DNA from: Halobacillus kuroshimensis DSM 18393
GTDB lineage: Bacteria > Bacillota > Bacilli > Bacillales > Halobacillaceae
Length of the DNA stretch: 64,000 nt
Assembly (NCBI RefSeq): GCF_000425705.1
Contig: NZ_AUDY01000008.1
Location: 930,001-994,000, forward strand
Direction of reading: 5' to 3'
The notes beneath the pieces were generated by a model that was not told the DNA's origin, ran no database searches, and saw only the letters and a program-made list of their open reading frames with translations. The translations under genes and the position numbers were made by a program. Numbering within the stretch: the first letter of the stretch is position 1; every line of letters starts with the position of its first letter. Below, one piece after another: positions 25,537 to 35,404 of this stretch.

Positions 25537-26585
25537 GGTAATGGTTTCCTTTCTATATGCGTGCTCCGCCCATGAGCCAGAGCCAGGCGGATTTCAAAAT
25601 AATCATAGACGCCTCCAAGATCCTGATGTATGTGCTTCAGCCGCTGGGTATTCAAATCAATCGCTTTCTGATTGATCTCCACGACCTGATCCGCCGTCAA
25701 AAACGGGGAGACATCAAAGTCAGGAGTTACAAGGGCGGCTTCCACAATATGATCCTGTATGGTGCTTTTCTTCAACCGCCGGATAGTTACAATTTCCTCA
25801 AGGGAGAGGCCATGGGCAATAAGCTGATAGGTTTTCCCTGCAGACGCTGTAACGAGATGGGAGGCTTGAAGACCGCGCGTGCATAAATGGAGGACAGGAT
25901 AGGCATCCTGGTCCATTTTTGCCCGCTGAAATAGATAATAGTACGTATGTCTAAGCCCCAGCAGGACATCCTCCTTGGACATCCTGAATTTCTCTTTAAG
26001 CTGATCCAGAGTCAGTCCTATCCATCCACCACCAGTAAGGCGGTGAGTAAACAGCTCAGCCTGGACCGGATCATGAGCAGAAAGCAGCTTTTCCAGTTCC
26101 TCATACAGGGATTGGTTGAGGCGGGCCAGCTTATTCTGGAAAGTAGCAAACACCTTTTTCACCCATAGCTGGGCTTCCGGATTGTCAACAATGGCTACAT
26201 AGGACTGAATCCCTGCTTCTTTATTCGAAGACGCCTGGACGAGAAGGTTTAAACGGGCAATGAAGGCCGGGACCACTTCATGCCATGTCATTCCCTTAAA
26301 ATACGGGAACGTCTGCGTAGACGGCTCCCGGCTGGTTTCTGTTATTTGCGGAAAACTCTGCTCATTCAAAACGATTTCTCCACTATGAGACATCTCGTCG
26401 ATCAGGGTATCCAATCGTCGGCGATCCAGCTCTGGAAAAATACCGAACAGATGATCAAGCTGATACGCTTTGGCATCCTGCATGGTCTGGGAGGATCTTT
26501 TCCCTGTCAGCATATTAAAAATACCAGATACCGTCCGTTCCCCCTTAAACCGCTGGATGCAGAGAAGGACAATAGATTCAAACAT
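25533..26585 (-). CDS. ypbB: Helix-turn-helix protein YpbB
   Basis: A 350-residue protein encoded directly upstream of recQ, as in B. subtilis. It is mostly helical. The C-terminal ~100 residues look like the RQC/HTH_40 type (ETVTIRRLKKS-like ARGLSLEEIVTIRRLKKSTIQDHIVEA here begins near residue 265), which suggests DNA binding and possibly supplies the helicase accessory domain that short RecQ lacks. Stop and recQ start overlap. GGTGGTGGGTGG precedes the ATG. Confidence 0.85.
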   Translation of the reverse strand: MFESIVLLCIQRFKGERTVSGIFNMLTGKRSSQTMQDAKAYQLDHLFGIFPELDRRRLDTLIDEMSHSGEIVLNEQSFPQITETSREPSTQTFPYFKGMTWHEVVPAFIARLNLLVQASSNKEAGIQSYVAIVDNPEAQLWVKKVFATFQNKLARLNQSLYEELEKLLSAHDPVQAELFTHRLTGGGWIGLTLDQLKEKFRMSKEDVLLGLRHTYYYLFQRAKMDQDAYPVLHLCTRGLQASHLVTASAGKTYQLIAHGLSLEEIVTIRRLKKSTIQDHIVEAALVTPDFDVSPFLTADQVVEINQKAIDLNTQRLKHIHQDLGGVYDYFEIRLALAHGRSTHIERKPLP

Positions 26586-26713
26586 CCACCCACCACCTTT
26601 CTAGTTTGATTTGTTCACCGTTCCTACAAAACCGCCCTGAAAAACAGCTCCATGTCAACCATTTGAAAAATACAGGGGGGAGATTTACAATAGGACGTGG
26701 ACCACTTTCATAG

Positions 26714-27010
<297 letters not shown>

Positions 27011-27017
27011 TATACAC

Positions 27018-27047
27018 CGGCCCCTTCTAAACAGGGGCCGTTCTTAT
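27018..27047 (+). terminator. Terminator after fer
   Basis: Stem CGGCCCCT / AGGGGCCG with a seven-base loop, then TTCTTATGTTT. It touches the end of the convergent regulator gene. Confidence 0.78.
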
Positions 27048-27496
27048 GTTTCACGTGCTATCTTCTCCAAATGGAGTTCTGCCTCCACACGATTCCATGT
27101 CGAAAAAAGCCTCGTTCCCGCTCTACTGATGCGGAAATGACCGCTTCTTTCATTTCGTTCAAGCTTAAGACTGCCTTTTTCAGTGATGACCGTCCACGTC
27201 ACCGGCAGGCTGGACGTAGCTTTTTCCCCGGCGTATATATGAAGATGAGCAGCCGTTTCCAATATTTCAAGAGGCGCATCCCCCAAGACTCTCCTGATGA
27301 TCTCACTTTCTCTGAAGAGCGCACAGACCGCTGTGACCGTTGTCCACCCGGCCGTCGTTCTCTGCTTTTCAATTTGAACTAGGGTCTTTTTGGACAGCCC
27401 GATGATTTCAGCCATCCGATTCTGCGTGTATCCATATTCCACTCGGATGAGCTTCATTTTTTGAGAAATTAATTCCTGTATCTGCATTTGATCCAT
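27044..27496 (-). CDS. Helix-turn-helix (Xre-type) transcriptional regulator
   Basis: A 150-residue protein with a Cro/C1-type HTH in residues 8-65 (KLIRVEYGYTQNRMAEIIGLSKKTLVQIEKQR contains helices 2-3 and the recognition helix SKKTLVQIEK) and a C-terminal ~70-residue part that is not recognised. ATG at 27496 is chosen because AAGGAGAC lies 6-8 bases upstream; the ATG two codons earlier is too close. The target is unknown. It stands alone, convergent with fer. Confidence 0.75.
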   Translation of the reverse strand: MDQMQIQELISQKMKLIRVEYGYTQNRMAEIIGLSKKTLVQIEKQRTTAGWTTVTAVCALFRESEIIRRVLGDAPLEILETAAHLHIYAGEKATSSLPVTWTVITEKGSLKLERNERSGHFRISRAGTRLFSTWNRVEAELHLEKIARET

Positions 27497-27552
27497 CTGC
27501 ATGTCTCCTTTTTCAGACGGTTCTATTTTAACACGCATCAGCCGGAACGTCC

Positions 27553-27583
27553 CAAAAAAACTCCCCTGAAAAAGGGGAGTTTG
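27553..27583 (-). terminator. Terminator after rsiX
   Basis: Minus-strand stem ACTCCCC / GGGGAGT with a seven-base loop and seven T residues, directly downstream of rsiX. Confidence 0.9.
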
Positions 27584-27590
27584 CAAAGGA

Positions 27591-28691
27591 TCATGGTTCT
27601 ACGTTGAACGGGGCGGGCAGATCAACAGGTTTTGTTAAATCATACCCTCCGGCTTCCTCCACTCCCATTCCACCAAAGGTTACCCGGGACATCCCGAAAT
27701 GGCGGGCCGTAGCTGAAACAGCCTCAATCATCAGAATGAGCTCCTGTTCGCTCCTCCATTCCTGATGAGAAATATCCAGCTGTACATGCCCCTCTTCAGC
27801 CTTATCGACGGCAAATTCAACATGGTCTGGAACAGAGGGTTTGATATACGTTCCACCACCTTTCTCCTTCATCAAGTTCAACACTTCTTCAAGAGATGGT
27901 TTTCCTTCCGTAGGAACCGGGGCCAGATAGGTGGGAGACTGCGCGTTATACTGGTACAGCTTAAACATATATTCCCCTTCCGAAATCGGGTCCAGGCTGT
28001 CCAGTTCCCCATAATTCCCCATCGGGACCGAATCATAGGAAGGACGATTCAGCGCAATGGTCTGCACTCCTTTACCTTCCAGCTCCCAGCGGATACTTTC
28101 CATAAGCATTTGCACATATGCTGTTCCTGCTGGATCAAATTCATCCGGAAAAGTAACCTCCGCCTTTTCCGCCGCTTCATCAATATCAATTTCGACGTTC
28201 TGCAGCAGTCTGTCTGACAAGCCTTTCTCCTCCGCTTTTTCCTTTGTAAAAGGAAGAGCATCATGAGTGGAAACCGGTATGACAACTTCCGCATTCCTTC
28301 CTGGATAAACAAATGTAAACCACTCATCCTCCATGATAGACAAGGAGGCATCGGGAGCCTCCGAAGACTCCTCCCCTTCCTTTACAGCGGACCCTGTAGA
28401 ACTTTCATTTTCAGGGCTCTCCAGAGACGGAGAAGCTTTATCACTGGTTTGTGTGGAAGGCTGGGTATTCAATTGCTGATGCTGTGACATAAAGACAGGG
28501 ATGAAGACCGCGAGCAGTATGAGTACAGCGCAGACGGCAAATCCAGGCCCCAGCCACGAAGGGACACGTTTTTTCTTCCGGTGTAACTTTTCGTTTACTG
28601 CCTGATAGAGGATTTCTCTGGATTGATGATCTTTTATGGAAGGGAGCCTGGACAACTGCTCTTCCACATCCTGCCTATTAGATTTTTTCAT
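27591..28691 (-). CDS. rsiX: Anti-sigma-X factor RsiX
   Basis: A 366-residue single-pass membrane protein: cytoplasmic N-terminal ~45 residues that would hold SigX, one membrane helix near residues 46-68, a Ser/Glu-rich linker (residues 75-115), and a large outer domain. It overlaps sigX by 14 bases, and the gene order res-sigX-rsiX is that of B. subtilis. Sequence similarity by eye is modest, so the call leans on context. It ends at a strong terminator. Confidence 0.85.
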   Translation of the reverse strand: MKKSNRQDVEEQLSRLPSIKDHQSREILYQAVNEKLHRKKKRVPSWLGPGFAVCAVLILLAVFIPVFMSQHQQLNTQPSTQTSDKASPSLESPENESSTGSAVKEGEESSEAPDASLSIMEDEWFTFVYPGRNAEVVIPVSTHDALPFTKEKAEEKGLSDRLLQNVEIDIDEAAEKAEVTFPDEFDPAGTAYVQMLMESIRWELEGKGVQTIALNRPSYDSVPMGNYGELDSLDPISEGEYMFKLYQYNAQSPTYLAPVPTEGKPSLEEVLNLMKEKGGGTYIKPSVPDHVEFAVDKAEEGHVQLDISHQEWRSEQELILMIEAVSATARHFGMSRVTFGGMGVEEAGGYDLTKPVDLPAPFNVEP

Positions 28692-29220
28692 ATTCTCCTC
28701 CCCCTCCTTCCACTGAATCTGTGTATTCCTTCACGGTTTTCAACGCTCGATGCTGCGTCGTTTTCACTTTGCTTTCTGTCCAGCCCGTAACCTCGGAAGA
28801 TTCCTTAATTGAAAGCCCTTGGATATAACGCAGGATTAAAACGGTCCGCTGATCGACAGAGCACTGGTTCATCGCCCGGTAGACATGCTTTACGTCCTCA
28901 CTCTGGATAATGATTTCTTCAGGGAGCGGATCGCGGTCAGGAAGCTGGGGGCCCTTTTCACCCCAGTCAAAAAATTCAGCCACTCGATCCCGCTTTCTTT
29001 TCTGACGGCGGAAATGATCGATGGTTACGTGACGAGCAATGGAAAACAGCCACGTTTTTTCCGAGCTTTTCCCATGAAAAGAATGATAGGATTTCAACAC
29101 TTTCACGTAAACATCCTGGACAAGATCCTCCGCCAGGTTCCGGTCTTTTACCATATAATAAATGAACTGAAACAGGTCCTGGTGGTAATGATCATAAAGT
29201 TCATCAAAGAACGCTCTCAA
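28678..29220 (-). CDS. sigX: ECF RNA polymerase sigma factor SigX
   Basis: A 180-residue ECF sigma factor. Region 2 shows AEDLVQDVYVKVLKSYHSF and WLFSIARHVTIDHFRRQKRKR; region 4 shows RTVLILRYIQGLSIKESSEV and ESKVKTTQHRALKTV. SigX controls genes that modify cell-envelope charge in B. subtilis. TTG start, with GCAGGAGGTACAGCCA just upstream. A good ECF-type promoter precedes it, so it is probably autoregulated; rsiX follows with overlap. Confidence 0.92.
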   Translation of the reverse strand: MRAFFDELYDHYHQDLFQFIYYMVKDRNLAEDLVQDVYVKVLKSYHSFHGKSSEKTWLFSIARHVTIDHFRRQKRKRDRVAEFFDWGEKGPQLPDRDPLPEEIIIQSEDVKHVYRAMNQCSVDQRTVLILRYIQGLSIKESSEVTGWTESKVKTTQHRALKTVKEYTDSVEGGGGEYEKI

Positions 29221-29246
29221 TGGCTGTACCTCCTGCGATACTTATT

Positions 29247-29274
29247 TAGACGCTCCTATGTATCAAACGTTACA
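29247..29274 (-). promoter_or_regulatory. ECF-type (SigX-like) promoter of sigX-rsiX
   Basis: Minus strand TGTAAC (29269-29274), a 16-base spacer and CGTCTA (29247-29252), 27 bases before the sigX start. This is the -35/-10 pattern of the SigX/SigW/SigM group and supports autoregulation. Confidence 0.75.
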
Positions 29275-29328
29275 CTTTCATCTTAAAGTCTTCGTTTAGA
29301 AAAGAAAACCAGATCTTTCAACCGTCCA

Positions 29329-29371
29329 TAAAAAAACGTAGAAGCTGCCTGCAGCAGGCAGCTTCTACGTT
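29329..29371 (-). terminator. Terminator after resE
   Basis: Very strong minus-strand hairpin: 17-base perfect arms starting AACGTAGAAGC with a three-base loop, then a T run. It overlaps the resE stop codon and separates resDE from sigX. Confidence 0.95.
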
Positions 29372-31136
29372 ACTGGTGGTAAGGGATCTTGAAGGTGAAG
29401 GTTGTCCCTTCCTTCAGTCGGCTGTGGACACTGATCGAACCTTCATGTGCCTCCACAATGTTCTTCGTGATGGCAAGCCCAAGGCCGGTCCCTTTCTTGT
29501 AATTCATATTTTCGCGCTTTCTTGATTTATCTGCTTTATAAAAACGCTCGAATACAAACGGCAGATCCTCTTCAGGAATACCGAGGCCGGAGTCGCTGAC
29601 TGATCCCACCCATGCCCCGGTTCCGGCTTCCACACGGATCATGACTTCGCCGCCTGTTTCTGTATGACGGATGGCATTATCAATCAGATTGGTAAACACC
29701 TGCTCAATCCGGTCGGGATCAAAGGAGGCCGTTTCCACTTCAGGATCTATAGCCGAATGAAGGATCACGCCCTTATCATTCGCAACCCCCTGGAACTTCC
29801 TGATAATCTTATGCATGTAGGATTCCATATCCAGCGCTTCCATGGACAACTGGATATGGCCCGCCTCCATACGGGCCAGGTCGAGCAGTTCATTGACGAG
29901 CCTGCCGATCCGAAGCGATTCATCATGGATAATCTGAGCCAGTTCATTCTTTTCCTCTTTGCTTTCCGCGATGTCGTCCACAATAGCCTCGCTATAGCCC
30001 TGGAGCATTGAAATAGGCGTTCTAAGCTCATGGGATACATTGGCAATAAAATCTTTCCTTAGTTTGTCCAGACGCCTCTCATCTGTCATATCCCTTAGAA
30101 CAGCCACCGCACCACGGATTTTCTGACGATCGTATAAAGGCGTCATTAAAATAACCCATGAACGCCCCTGCAGAGTTGCCTCTGTCATCAACTCCTGTTC
30201 TTCGATAATGACACGCTGCAGCAGTTCCTGTAATGGTTCAGGAAGATCTACGTGTCCATCTGTCCCTTGATTTTCAAACTCATACGCTTCCAAGTACTGT
30301 TCAGCAGGTGGATTAGATACAAGAACATCCCCTTGACGGTTCACGGTAATGACCCCGTCCGCCATGGATCGAAGAATCCCGGATAACTGTTCTTTCTCAT
30401 GATTCAGTGCATTAATATGAAATTTCAGCTCCCGCCCCATCCGATTAAAAGCCATGGCAAGCTCGCCGATTTCATCATGAGTACGGATCGGGATTTTCGT
30501 ATTGAAGCGGCCTTTAGCAAGTTCGAGGGCGCTTTCCCTCATTTTTATCAAGGGCGAAGTGATTCTCGTCGACAAGAAGAAAGCAAAGATGGTAGTTAAA
30601 ACAATTGCAATCCCTGCACCAAGGAAGATGATTTTAGTCGTTTGTTCAGAAGTCTCTTCAATTGTATCCAGCGACTGATAGACAAACACAGCACCCTGCC
30701 CCTCGTTCAGAGGTGTACCTACAACCATAATGCCGGTTTCTCCGGCACTCAGGTCAGCTACTTTTTTCACATCCATGCCTTCTTCCATAACCGTGGATAA
30801 ATCAGGGTCGTTACTAAACCATTCATAATTGATGACGGGAAGATTCTCAGAGGAGCTTTCCGCCGCAATCTGACGGCCCGGTCCCCAGGTAATGACAGCA
30901 CGGCTCGCTGGATCTTTGACGAGGTCTGTCGTAGACAAAAGAAGATCCTCATCCTCCTCATACCTCTCCACCACTTCCGAAATTTTATCAGCGGTCTGTA
31001 GAAGATGCCGTTCCGCCTCAAGAATGTGGTAGTTCTGAAAAAATTCCAATAGAAGGATGGTTAAAATAAATAGAACAAAACACACAAGAAAGAGGATGGT
31101 AAACCAAAGTTTACCTACAACACTACGCCAGAACAT
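29370..31136 (-). CDS. resE: Sensor histidine kinase ResE
   Basis: The 588-residue kinase of the ResDE system, which governs respiration and anaerobic adaptation. Domains: membrane helix 1 (about 12-32), outer sensor (35-165), membrane helix 2 (170-190), HAMP (190-245), PAS (250-355), HisKA with the phospho-acceptor in ANVSHELRTP (about residue 370), and HATPase with DNAIRH and GTGLGLAIT. ATG shares one base with the resD stop (TGATG). It is followed by a strong terminator. Confidence 0.95.
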   Translation of the reverse strand: MFWRSVVGKLWFTILFLVCFVLFILTILLLEFFQNYHILEAERHLLQTADKISEVVERYEEDEDLLLSTTDLVKDPASRAVITWGPGRQIAAESSSENLPVINYEWFSNDPDLSTVMEEGMDVKKVADLSAGETGIMVVGTPLNEGQGAVFVYQSLDTIEETSEQTTKIIFLGAGIAIVLTTIFAFFLSTRITSPLIKMRESALELAKGRFNTKIPIRTHDEIGELAMAFNRMGRELKFHINALNHEKEQLSGILRSMADGVITVNRQGDVLVSNPPAEQYLEAYEFENQGTDGHVDLPEPLQELLQRVIIEEQELMTEATLQGRSWVILMTPLYDRQKIRGAVAVLRDMTDERRLDKLRKDFIANVSHELRTPISMLQGYSEAIVDDIAESKEEKNELAQIIHDESLRIGRLVNELLDLARMEAGHIQLSMEALDMESYMHKIIRKFQGVANDKGVILHSAIDPEVETASFDPDRIEQVFTNLIDNAIRHTETGGEVMIRVEAGTGAWVGSVSDSGLGIPEEDLPFVFERFYKADKSRKRENMNYKKGTGLGLAITKNIVEAHEGSISVHSRLKEGTTFTFKIPYHQ

Positions 31137-31852
31137 CAATCGCCGGAGACCTCAAATTTATAGCCGATCCCCCATACCGTTACAATCATGCCGGCAGCTT
31201 CTGCGGACACTTTACTGAGTTTTTCACGCAGTCGTTTCACATGGGTGTCGACCGTCCTTAAATCCCCGAAGAATTCGTACTGCCATACCTCTTTCAAAAG
31301 CCTTTCCCGATCAAAAACCTTATCCGGGGCCTGTGCCATAAAATGCAGCAGTTCATACTCTTTCGGTGTCAATGATACTTCATTCCCGTCAGCGGTTACA
31401 CGGTGGGCATCATTATCAATTGTCATGTGCGGGAAAACAAGGACGTTGCGGGCAGAGGTTTCCGTTTCCAAAAACTTCGTCGAGGAAGACCTGCGCAGCA
31501 GGGCCTTCACCCGCAGAACCACTTCCCTGGGACTGAAAGGCTTCACAATATAATCGTCAGCCCCTGCTTCAAAGCCTTGGACACGGTTGGCTTCCTCTCC
31601 TTTGGCCGTCAGCATAATCACCGGTGTCGCCTTCTTCTCACGCAGTTCACGGCATACGTCAATGCCGTCTTTCCCCGGAAGCATCAAATCCAAAAGGATC
31701 ACATCATAGTCTTCCTGGAGCGCTTTTTGGAAGGCTTCTTCGCCATCCTCCGCCTCTTCAATCACGTAATCTTCTCTCTCAAGATACATACGTATCAGCC
31801 GGCGGATACGTTCTTCATCGTCCACGACCAGTACTTTAGCTTCTCGTTCCAT
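31136..31852 (-). CDS. resD: Response regulator ResD
   Basis: A 238-residue OmpR-type response regulator. The receiver has VVDDEERIRRL, the phosphorylated Asp in VILLDLMLPG and the Lys in YIVKPFSPRE; the winged-helix C-terminal domain ends VDTHVKRLREKL...WGIGYKFEV. It is almost identical to B. subtilis ResD by eye. ATG at 31852 follows GGAGGAAGATATT. resE is translationally coupled downstream, and an 80-base gap with a stem-loop separates it from resC. Confidence 0.96.
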   Translation of the reverse strand: MEREAKVLVVDDEERIRRLIRMYLEREDYVIEEAEDGEEAFQKALQEDYDVILLDLMLPGKDGIDVCRELREKKATPVIMLTAKGEEANRVQGFEAGADDYIVKPFSPREVVLRVKALLRRSSSTKFLETETSARNVLVFPHMTIDNDAHRVTADGNEVSLTPKEYELLHFMAQAPDKVFDRERLLKEVWQYEFFGDLRTVDTHVKRLREKLSKVSAEAAGMIVTVWGIGYKFEVSGD

Positions 31853-31893
31853 AATATCTTCCTCCATTACCATTTAAATCGATTGAATGTACA

Positions 31894-31929
31894 TCAAGGG
31901 CAGTACGATTCAAAACCGTCTGCCCTTGA
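31894..31929 (-). other. Stem-loop between resC and resD without a T tract
   Basis: Perfect 10-base inverted repeat TCAAGGGCAG / CTGCCCTTGA with a 16-base loop, two bases after the resC stop codon. On the minus strand no T run follows, so it is not a standard terminator; it may slow read-through, protect the resABC mRNA end, or be a protein-binding site. Confidence 0.5.
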
Positions 31930-31931
31930 CC

Positions 31932-33119
31932 TTATGCATAAGAATGCAAACCTGAAATGATTAAGTTAACGGCGATCAAGTTAAACATAATGATGCCGAA
32001 ACCACCGACAGCCAGCCAGGCAGACTTCATCCCCTGCCATCCGCGGGAAAGGCGGAGGTGCAGGTATGCGGCATAAAAGAAGAAGGTGATCAAAGCCCAG
32101 ACTTCTTTCGGGTCCCAGCCCCAGAACCTGTCCCATGCCTGCTGGGCCCAAATCATAGCGAAGATCAGTGCCCCAAGCGTAAAGACCGGAAATCCGATGG
32201 CCACCGCCCGGTAAGACACTTCATCAACAAGCTCAGGATTAACCTTTTTCAATAGTGGCTGAATGACTGCCGCAATACGTCTGCGGAAAATGAGGCGTAA
32301 GCCCCAGTAAAGAACAAGTCCGCCTGCGACTGCCCAGAGGAATGTATTGAATTTCTTCGCTGCATCTTCGCCACGCATCCATTCAGGAGCATCAAACAAA
32401 GGAGATGCAGCATCTTCAGTCAGTAATTCCCCTCCAGCAGGACCCGTAATGGCGGGCATCTCATAGGTGATGGTCACCGGCTGTCCTTCGACTGGTGCTT
32501 CAAACTCCGCCTGATAATTAAGAGCGCTGAAGGTTGAGGAAAGCACGATAAACGCTACTGTAGCGGCAATGATATAAATGACAAACTCGAGCCACATCGT
32601 ATGCTTGGATCGTTTCGTCTGATCCACCTGCCGGATAAGAAATATTAAACCGGCGACAAAGCTTACGGACAGGATTCCTTGACCGAGAGAAGCTGTCGTT
32701 ACGTGAATATATAGCCAGTGCGACTGCAGGGACGGGACGAGAGGTGAAATCTCTGTCGGAAACATGCTCGCAAATGCAATGAGAAGCAAAGCAATCGGCA
32801 GTGCAAACAGACCCAGCAGATCCACACGGTAAATAAAGTAAAGGACAATAAAGGCAAAGACGAGCATCATCCCAAAGAATGTCGTATATTCAAACAAATT
32901 ACTGACAGGGGCATGACCACTTGCTCCCCACCTTGTAAAGAAGTATCCAAGCTGCGTAAGAAATCCTATGATGGTGATCGTAATACCGATATTTCCAGCC
33001 ACTCTGCTGCTGCCTTTCTTCTTGTCTCTTATTGTTCCGCCGAAGAAGAAGGTAGCCGTCAAGTAGATGAAAAATGCCGCATAAAGCAGGTTACTGCTTA
33101 TGGTCGTTAAATCTCCCAT
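31932..33119 (-). CDS. resC: Cytochrome c biogenesis protein ResC (CcsB/CcsA type)
   Basis: A 395-residue integral membrane protein of the System II haem-export and ligation machinery. It has about eight helices and the haem-binding WWD-type segment [20 protein letters not shown] near residue 320. It partners ResB. ATG at 33119 is chosen because AGGAGG lies six bases upstream; the ATG two codons earlier abuts that site. It is ten or so bases downstream of resB. Confidence 0.95.
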   Translation of the reverse strand: MGDLTTISSNLLYAAFFIYLTATFFFGGTIRDKKKGSSRVAGNIGITITIIGFLTQLGYFFTRWGASGHAPVSNLFEYTTFFGMMLVFAFIVLYFIYRVDLLGLFALPIALLLIAFASMFPTEISPLVPSLQSHWLYIHVTTASLGQGILSVSFVAGLIFLIRQVDQTKRSKHTMWLEFVIYIIAATVAFIVLSSTFSALNYQAEFEAPVEGQPVTITYEMPAITGPAGGELLTEDAASPLFDAPEWMRGEDAAKKFNTFLWAVAGGLVLYWGLRLIFRRRIAAVIQPLLKKVNPELVDEVSYRAVAIGFPVFTLGALIFAMIWAQQAWDRFWGWDPKEVWALITFFFYAAYLHLRLSRGWQGMKSAWLAVGGFGIIMFNLIAVNLIISGLHSYA

Positions 33120-33135
33120 GTTCATCCTCCTGACT

Positions 33136-34770
33136 CTATGATTTCATTTCGTGCTGATCGACGGGAGCCTCTATCCCTGTTCCCTCAATCGCTTTATCAA
33201 TCTCCATCCTTAATGCATACCAGTTTTTATTCGTATGACCTGCAATCCAGACGCCATCACTTCGAGGCTGAAGCCAGATTCTGCGGTGGTTCCAGTACAT
33301 GCCCTGGGCAACCCCGATCATAAAGACAGCGCCTCCAAAAGCAATCAACCAGAGCGTTTCATCCTTTTTCACTGTCAGACCGGTCACATCCCTGACATCA
33401 AATTCAGTCAGACCAAGCTTGTACTCATTTTCACCACCAGCATCAACATTGGCTCCTATACCGAGAAAACTGGTTTCAGGTTCTGACTCCCCTGGAGGAA
33501 ATAATTGAAAAACAAAGGCCGGGTTCCTTGGATACTTCGACACGGAAACCGGTTCCCCATCTTCCAGTTCATAATCAGGAAAATAGTTGGCGATTTCCAC
33601 TCTGTAGCCTTCGTCCAGTTCATATGTAGATTGAGGATTTGTCAGATCGACGGTGAATTCTCCATAGTTGGTCGATTCGTCATCCTTGTCATGAATCTTA
33701 AAGGACATTTCCTTGAATTCATTCAATTGATAACTGGCTTGATAAAGGGCATAATCACCGAATTTCAAAGGATTGTTCATCGTGGATGCACCTTCCTTCA
33801 CCTGCTCCAGCTCCGCTTCAGCTCCTGTGACATCCGAGTTGGTGCGCTCATAGATCACAGCATCCGTCCGGAAAGTTTTAGGAATGGCTCCGTTCTGATT
33901 TTCAATCGCTTCTTTAAATCGGGCATCATCAGGATTATCCTTGTCATACGTTTCCAGTGTAAAAGCTTTATTTTCAATATAATACTGTCCATCCGTTCCG
34001 GAAATTAAAATGGTTTCCCCTTCCCGGACCCAGATGAATTCATCGACATAAAAAGCCGGGACGAATCGGAGAAGTGCCCCGAGCAGAAAAATGATCAGGC
34101 CGATGTGATTGACATACGGCCCCCACCGGGCAAAGCGGTTTTTCTCAGCCAGCAGATGACCATCCTGTTCATACACACGAAAGCGCCGCTTCTTCAGGTT
34201 GGCTTTAAAACGCTCCACATCCACGTTCTGAGTTTCTGTCGTTCCGAACACCCGCTGTTTCTTCATAAACAGCTCATGCCGTTTCGGCTTCTGGTTTTTC
34301 AAGGTTTTGTAAAGCGGAAAAAACCGGTCAATGCTGGCGATAACGATGGAAATACCAATCATGGCAATCAGCAGCATATACCACCAGGAACTGAATAAAT
34401 CATGAAAACCAAGCTGATAATAAATCTGGCCGGCGATTCCGTATTGATCCCGGTAGTGGGTGGCCGGATCAGCATTACCAGGTATAAACACTTCCTGCGG
34501 AAAAATCGTTCCTACCGCTGAAGCTATGACAGTAATAAAAATGAGCCACACGCCCACTTTAACAGAGGAAAAGAAATTCCATATTTTATCAACCCACGTC
34601 CGATTATACGTCTGGGATCTGCGGGCACTCCCATCATAGCGCATGTTCAGCAGTTCCTTCTGGTCATTGCCGTCGATATGCTGATTCCCCTCGACCGGCT
34701 TTCCACAGGACTCACACAAAACGGTACCTTCGGGGTTTACGTGTCCGCACTCACAGGTAATCTCATTCAT
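33136..34770 (-). CDS. resB: Cytochrome c biogenesis protein ResB (Ccs1)
   Basis: A 544-residue membrane protein that presents haem to apocytochrome c together with ResC. The N-terminal 25 residues form a small zinc ribbon (CECGH...CESCG), followed by SARRSQTYN, three clustered helices between about 65 and 235, a large outer domain (about 250-460) and a last helix near 475. The zinc ribbon is also present in B. subtilis ResB, so it is not a new fusion. Confidence 0.95.
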   Translation of the reverse strand: MNEITCECGHVNPEGTVLCESCGKPVEGNQHIDGNDQKELLNMRYDGSARRSQTYNRTWVDKIWNFFSSVKVGVWLIFITVIASAVGTIFPQEVFIPGNADPATHYRDQYGIAGQIYYQLGFHDLFSSWWYMLLIAMIGISIVIASIDRFFPLYKTLKNQKPKRHELFMKKQRVFGTTETQNVDVERFKANLKKRRFRVYEQDGHLLAEKNRFARWGPYVNHIGLIIFLLGALLRFVPAFYVDEFIWVREGETILISGTDGQYYIENKAFTLETYDKDNPDDARFKEAIENQNGAIPKTFRTDAVIYERTNSDVTGAEAELEQVKEGASTMNNPLKFGDYALYQASYQLNEFKEMSFKIHDKDDESTNYGEFTVDLTNPQSTYELDEGYRVEIANYFPDYELEDGEPVSVSKYPRNPAFVFQLFPPGESEPETSFLGIGANVDAGGENEYKLGLTEFDVRDVTGLTVKKDETLWLIAFGGAVFMIGVAQGMYWNHRRIWLQPRSDGVWIAGHTNKNWYALRMEIDKAIEGTGIEAPVDQHEMKS

Positions 34771-34799
34771 AATAAAACCTCACAATATATAAGTAGACT

Positions 34800-35351
34800 C
34801 TATTCCTCTGGTGAAATCTCCTGCAGGTACCCCTCCAGTTTTTCCAGCGTAAGCGGGCCGATCACCTGCTCTTCAATATCACCTTCCGGATTGATGAATA
34901 AGGTCGAAGGGATCGGGCCGATGTTATACAGATCCATCACCTGTCCTTTCTTATCCTGAAGAATCGGGAAGGAGAGGTTATATTCATTCACAAAGTTTTC
35001 TACAACCAATTCTGTTGAATCCAGGTTGACGGCAAGGATCTCCACACCTTTTTCCTTATACTCGTCGTATAACTCTTCCATATAAGGCATCTCATCCTTG
35101 CACGGACCACAATAGGTGGCCCAGAAGTTCAGCATGACTCCCTGCCCTTTCAAATCACTCAATCGAACCGTTTCTTCCGTACCGAATTTCTTCAATTGAA
35201 AATCAGGCGCCTCTTCCCCTTTGGCAACAGCCACCTGATCATCTTTTCCATTTGCCACAAGAGCAAAAACGACAAGACCAATCATAACCGTCAGCATGGC
35301 AGCCCGGAAGATCAGCCTTTTTTTCTTTTTCCGGATGGTTTTCTCTTTCAT
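34800..35351 (-). CDS. resA: Thiol-disulfide oxidoreductase ResA
   Basis: A 183-residue membrane-anchored thioredoxin-like protein that reduces the CxxCH motif of apocytochrome c. A basic N-terminus and signal anchor (about 14-34) precede the thioredoxin fold. The active site reads WATYCGPCKDE, whereas B. subtilis ResA has CEPC, so the Glu between the cysteines is Gly here. A cis-Pro is in GPIPSTLFINPEG. ATG at 35351 follows GGGAGTGACTGCT. First gene of resABC. Confidence 0.92.
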   Translation of the reverse strand: MKEKTIRKKKKRLIFRAAMLTVMIGLVVFALVANGKDDQVAVAKGEEAPDFQLKKFGTEETVRLSDLKGQGVMLNFWATYCGPCKDEMPYMEELYDEYKEKGVEILAVNLDSTELVVENFVNEYNLSFPILQDKKGQVMDLYNIGPIPSTLFINPEGDIEEQVIGPLTLEKLEGYLQEISPEE

Positions 35352-35404
35352 AGCAGTCACTCCCAGATCATTATATCATCGATTGGAAAGTCAGAATATG
35401 AACG

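Noticed and set aside
33136-34770. Zinc-ribbon fusion on ResB as a novelty
   Set aside because: The same N-terminal CECGH...CESCG ribbon occurs in B. subtilis ResB, so it is normal for the family.
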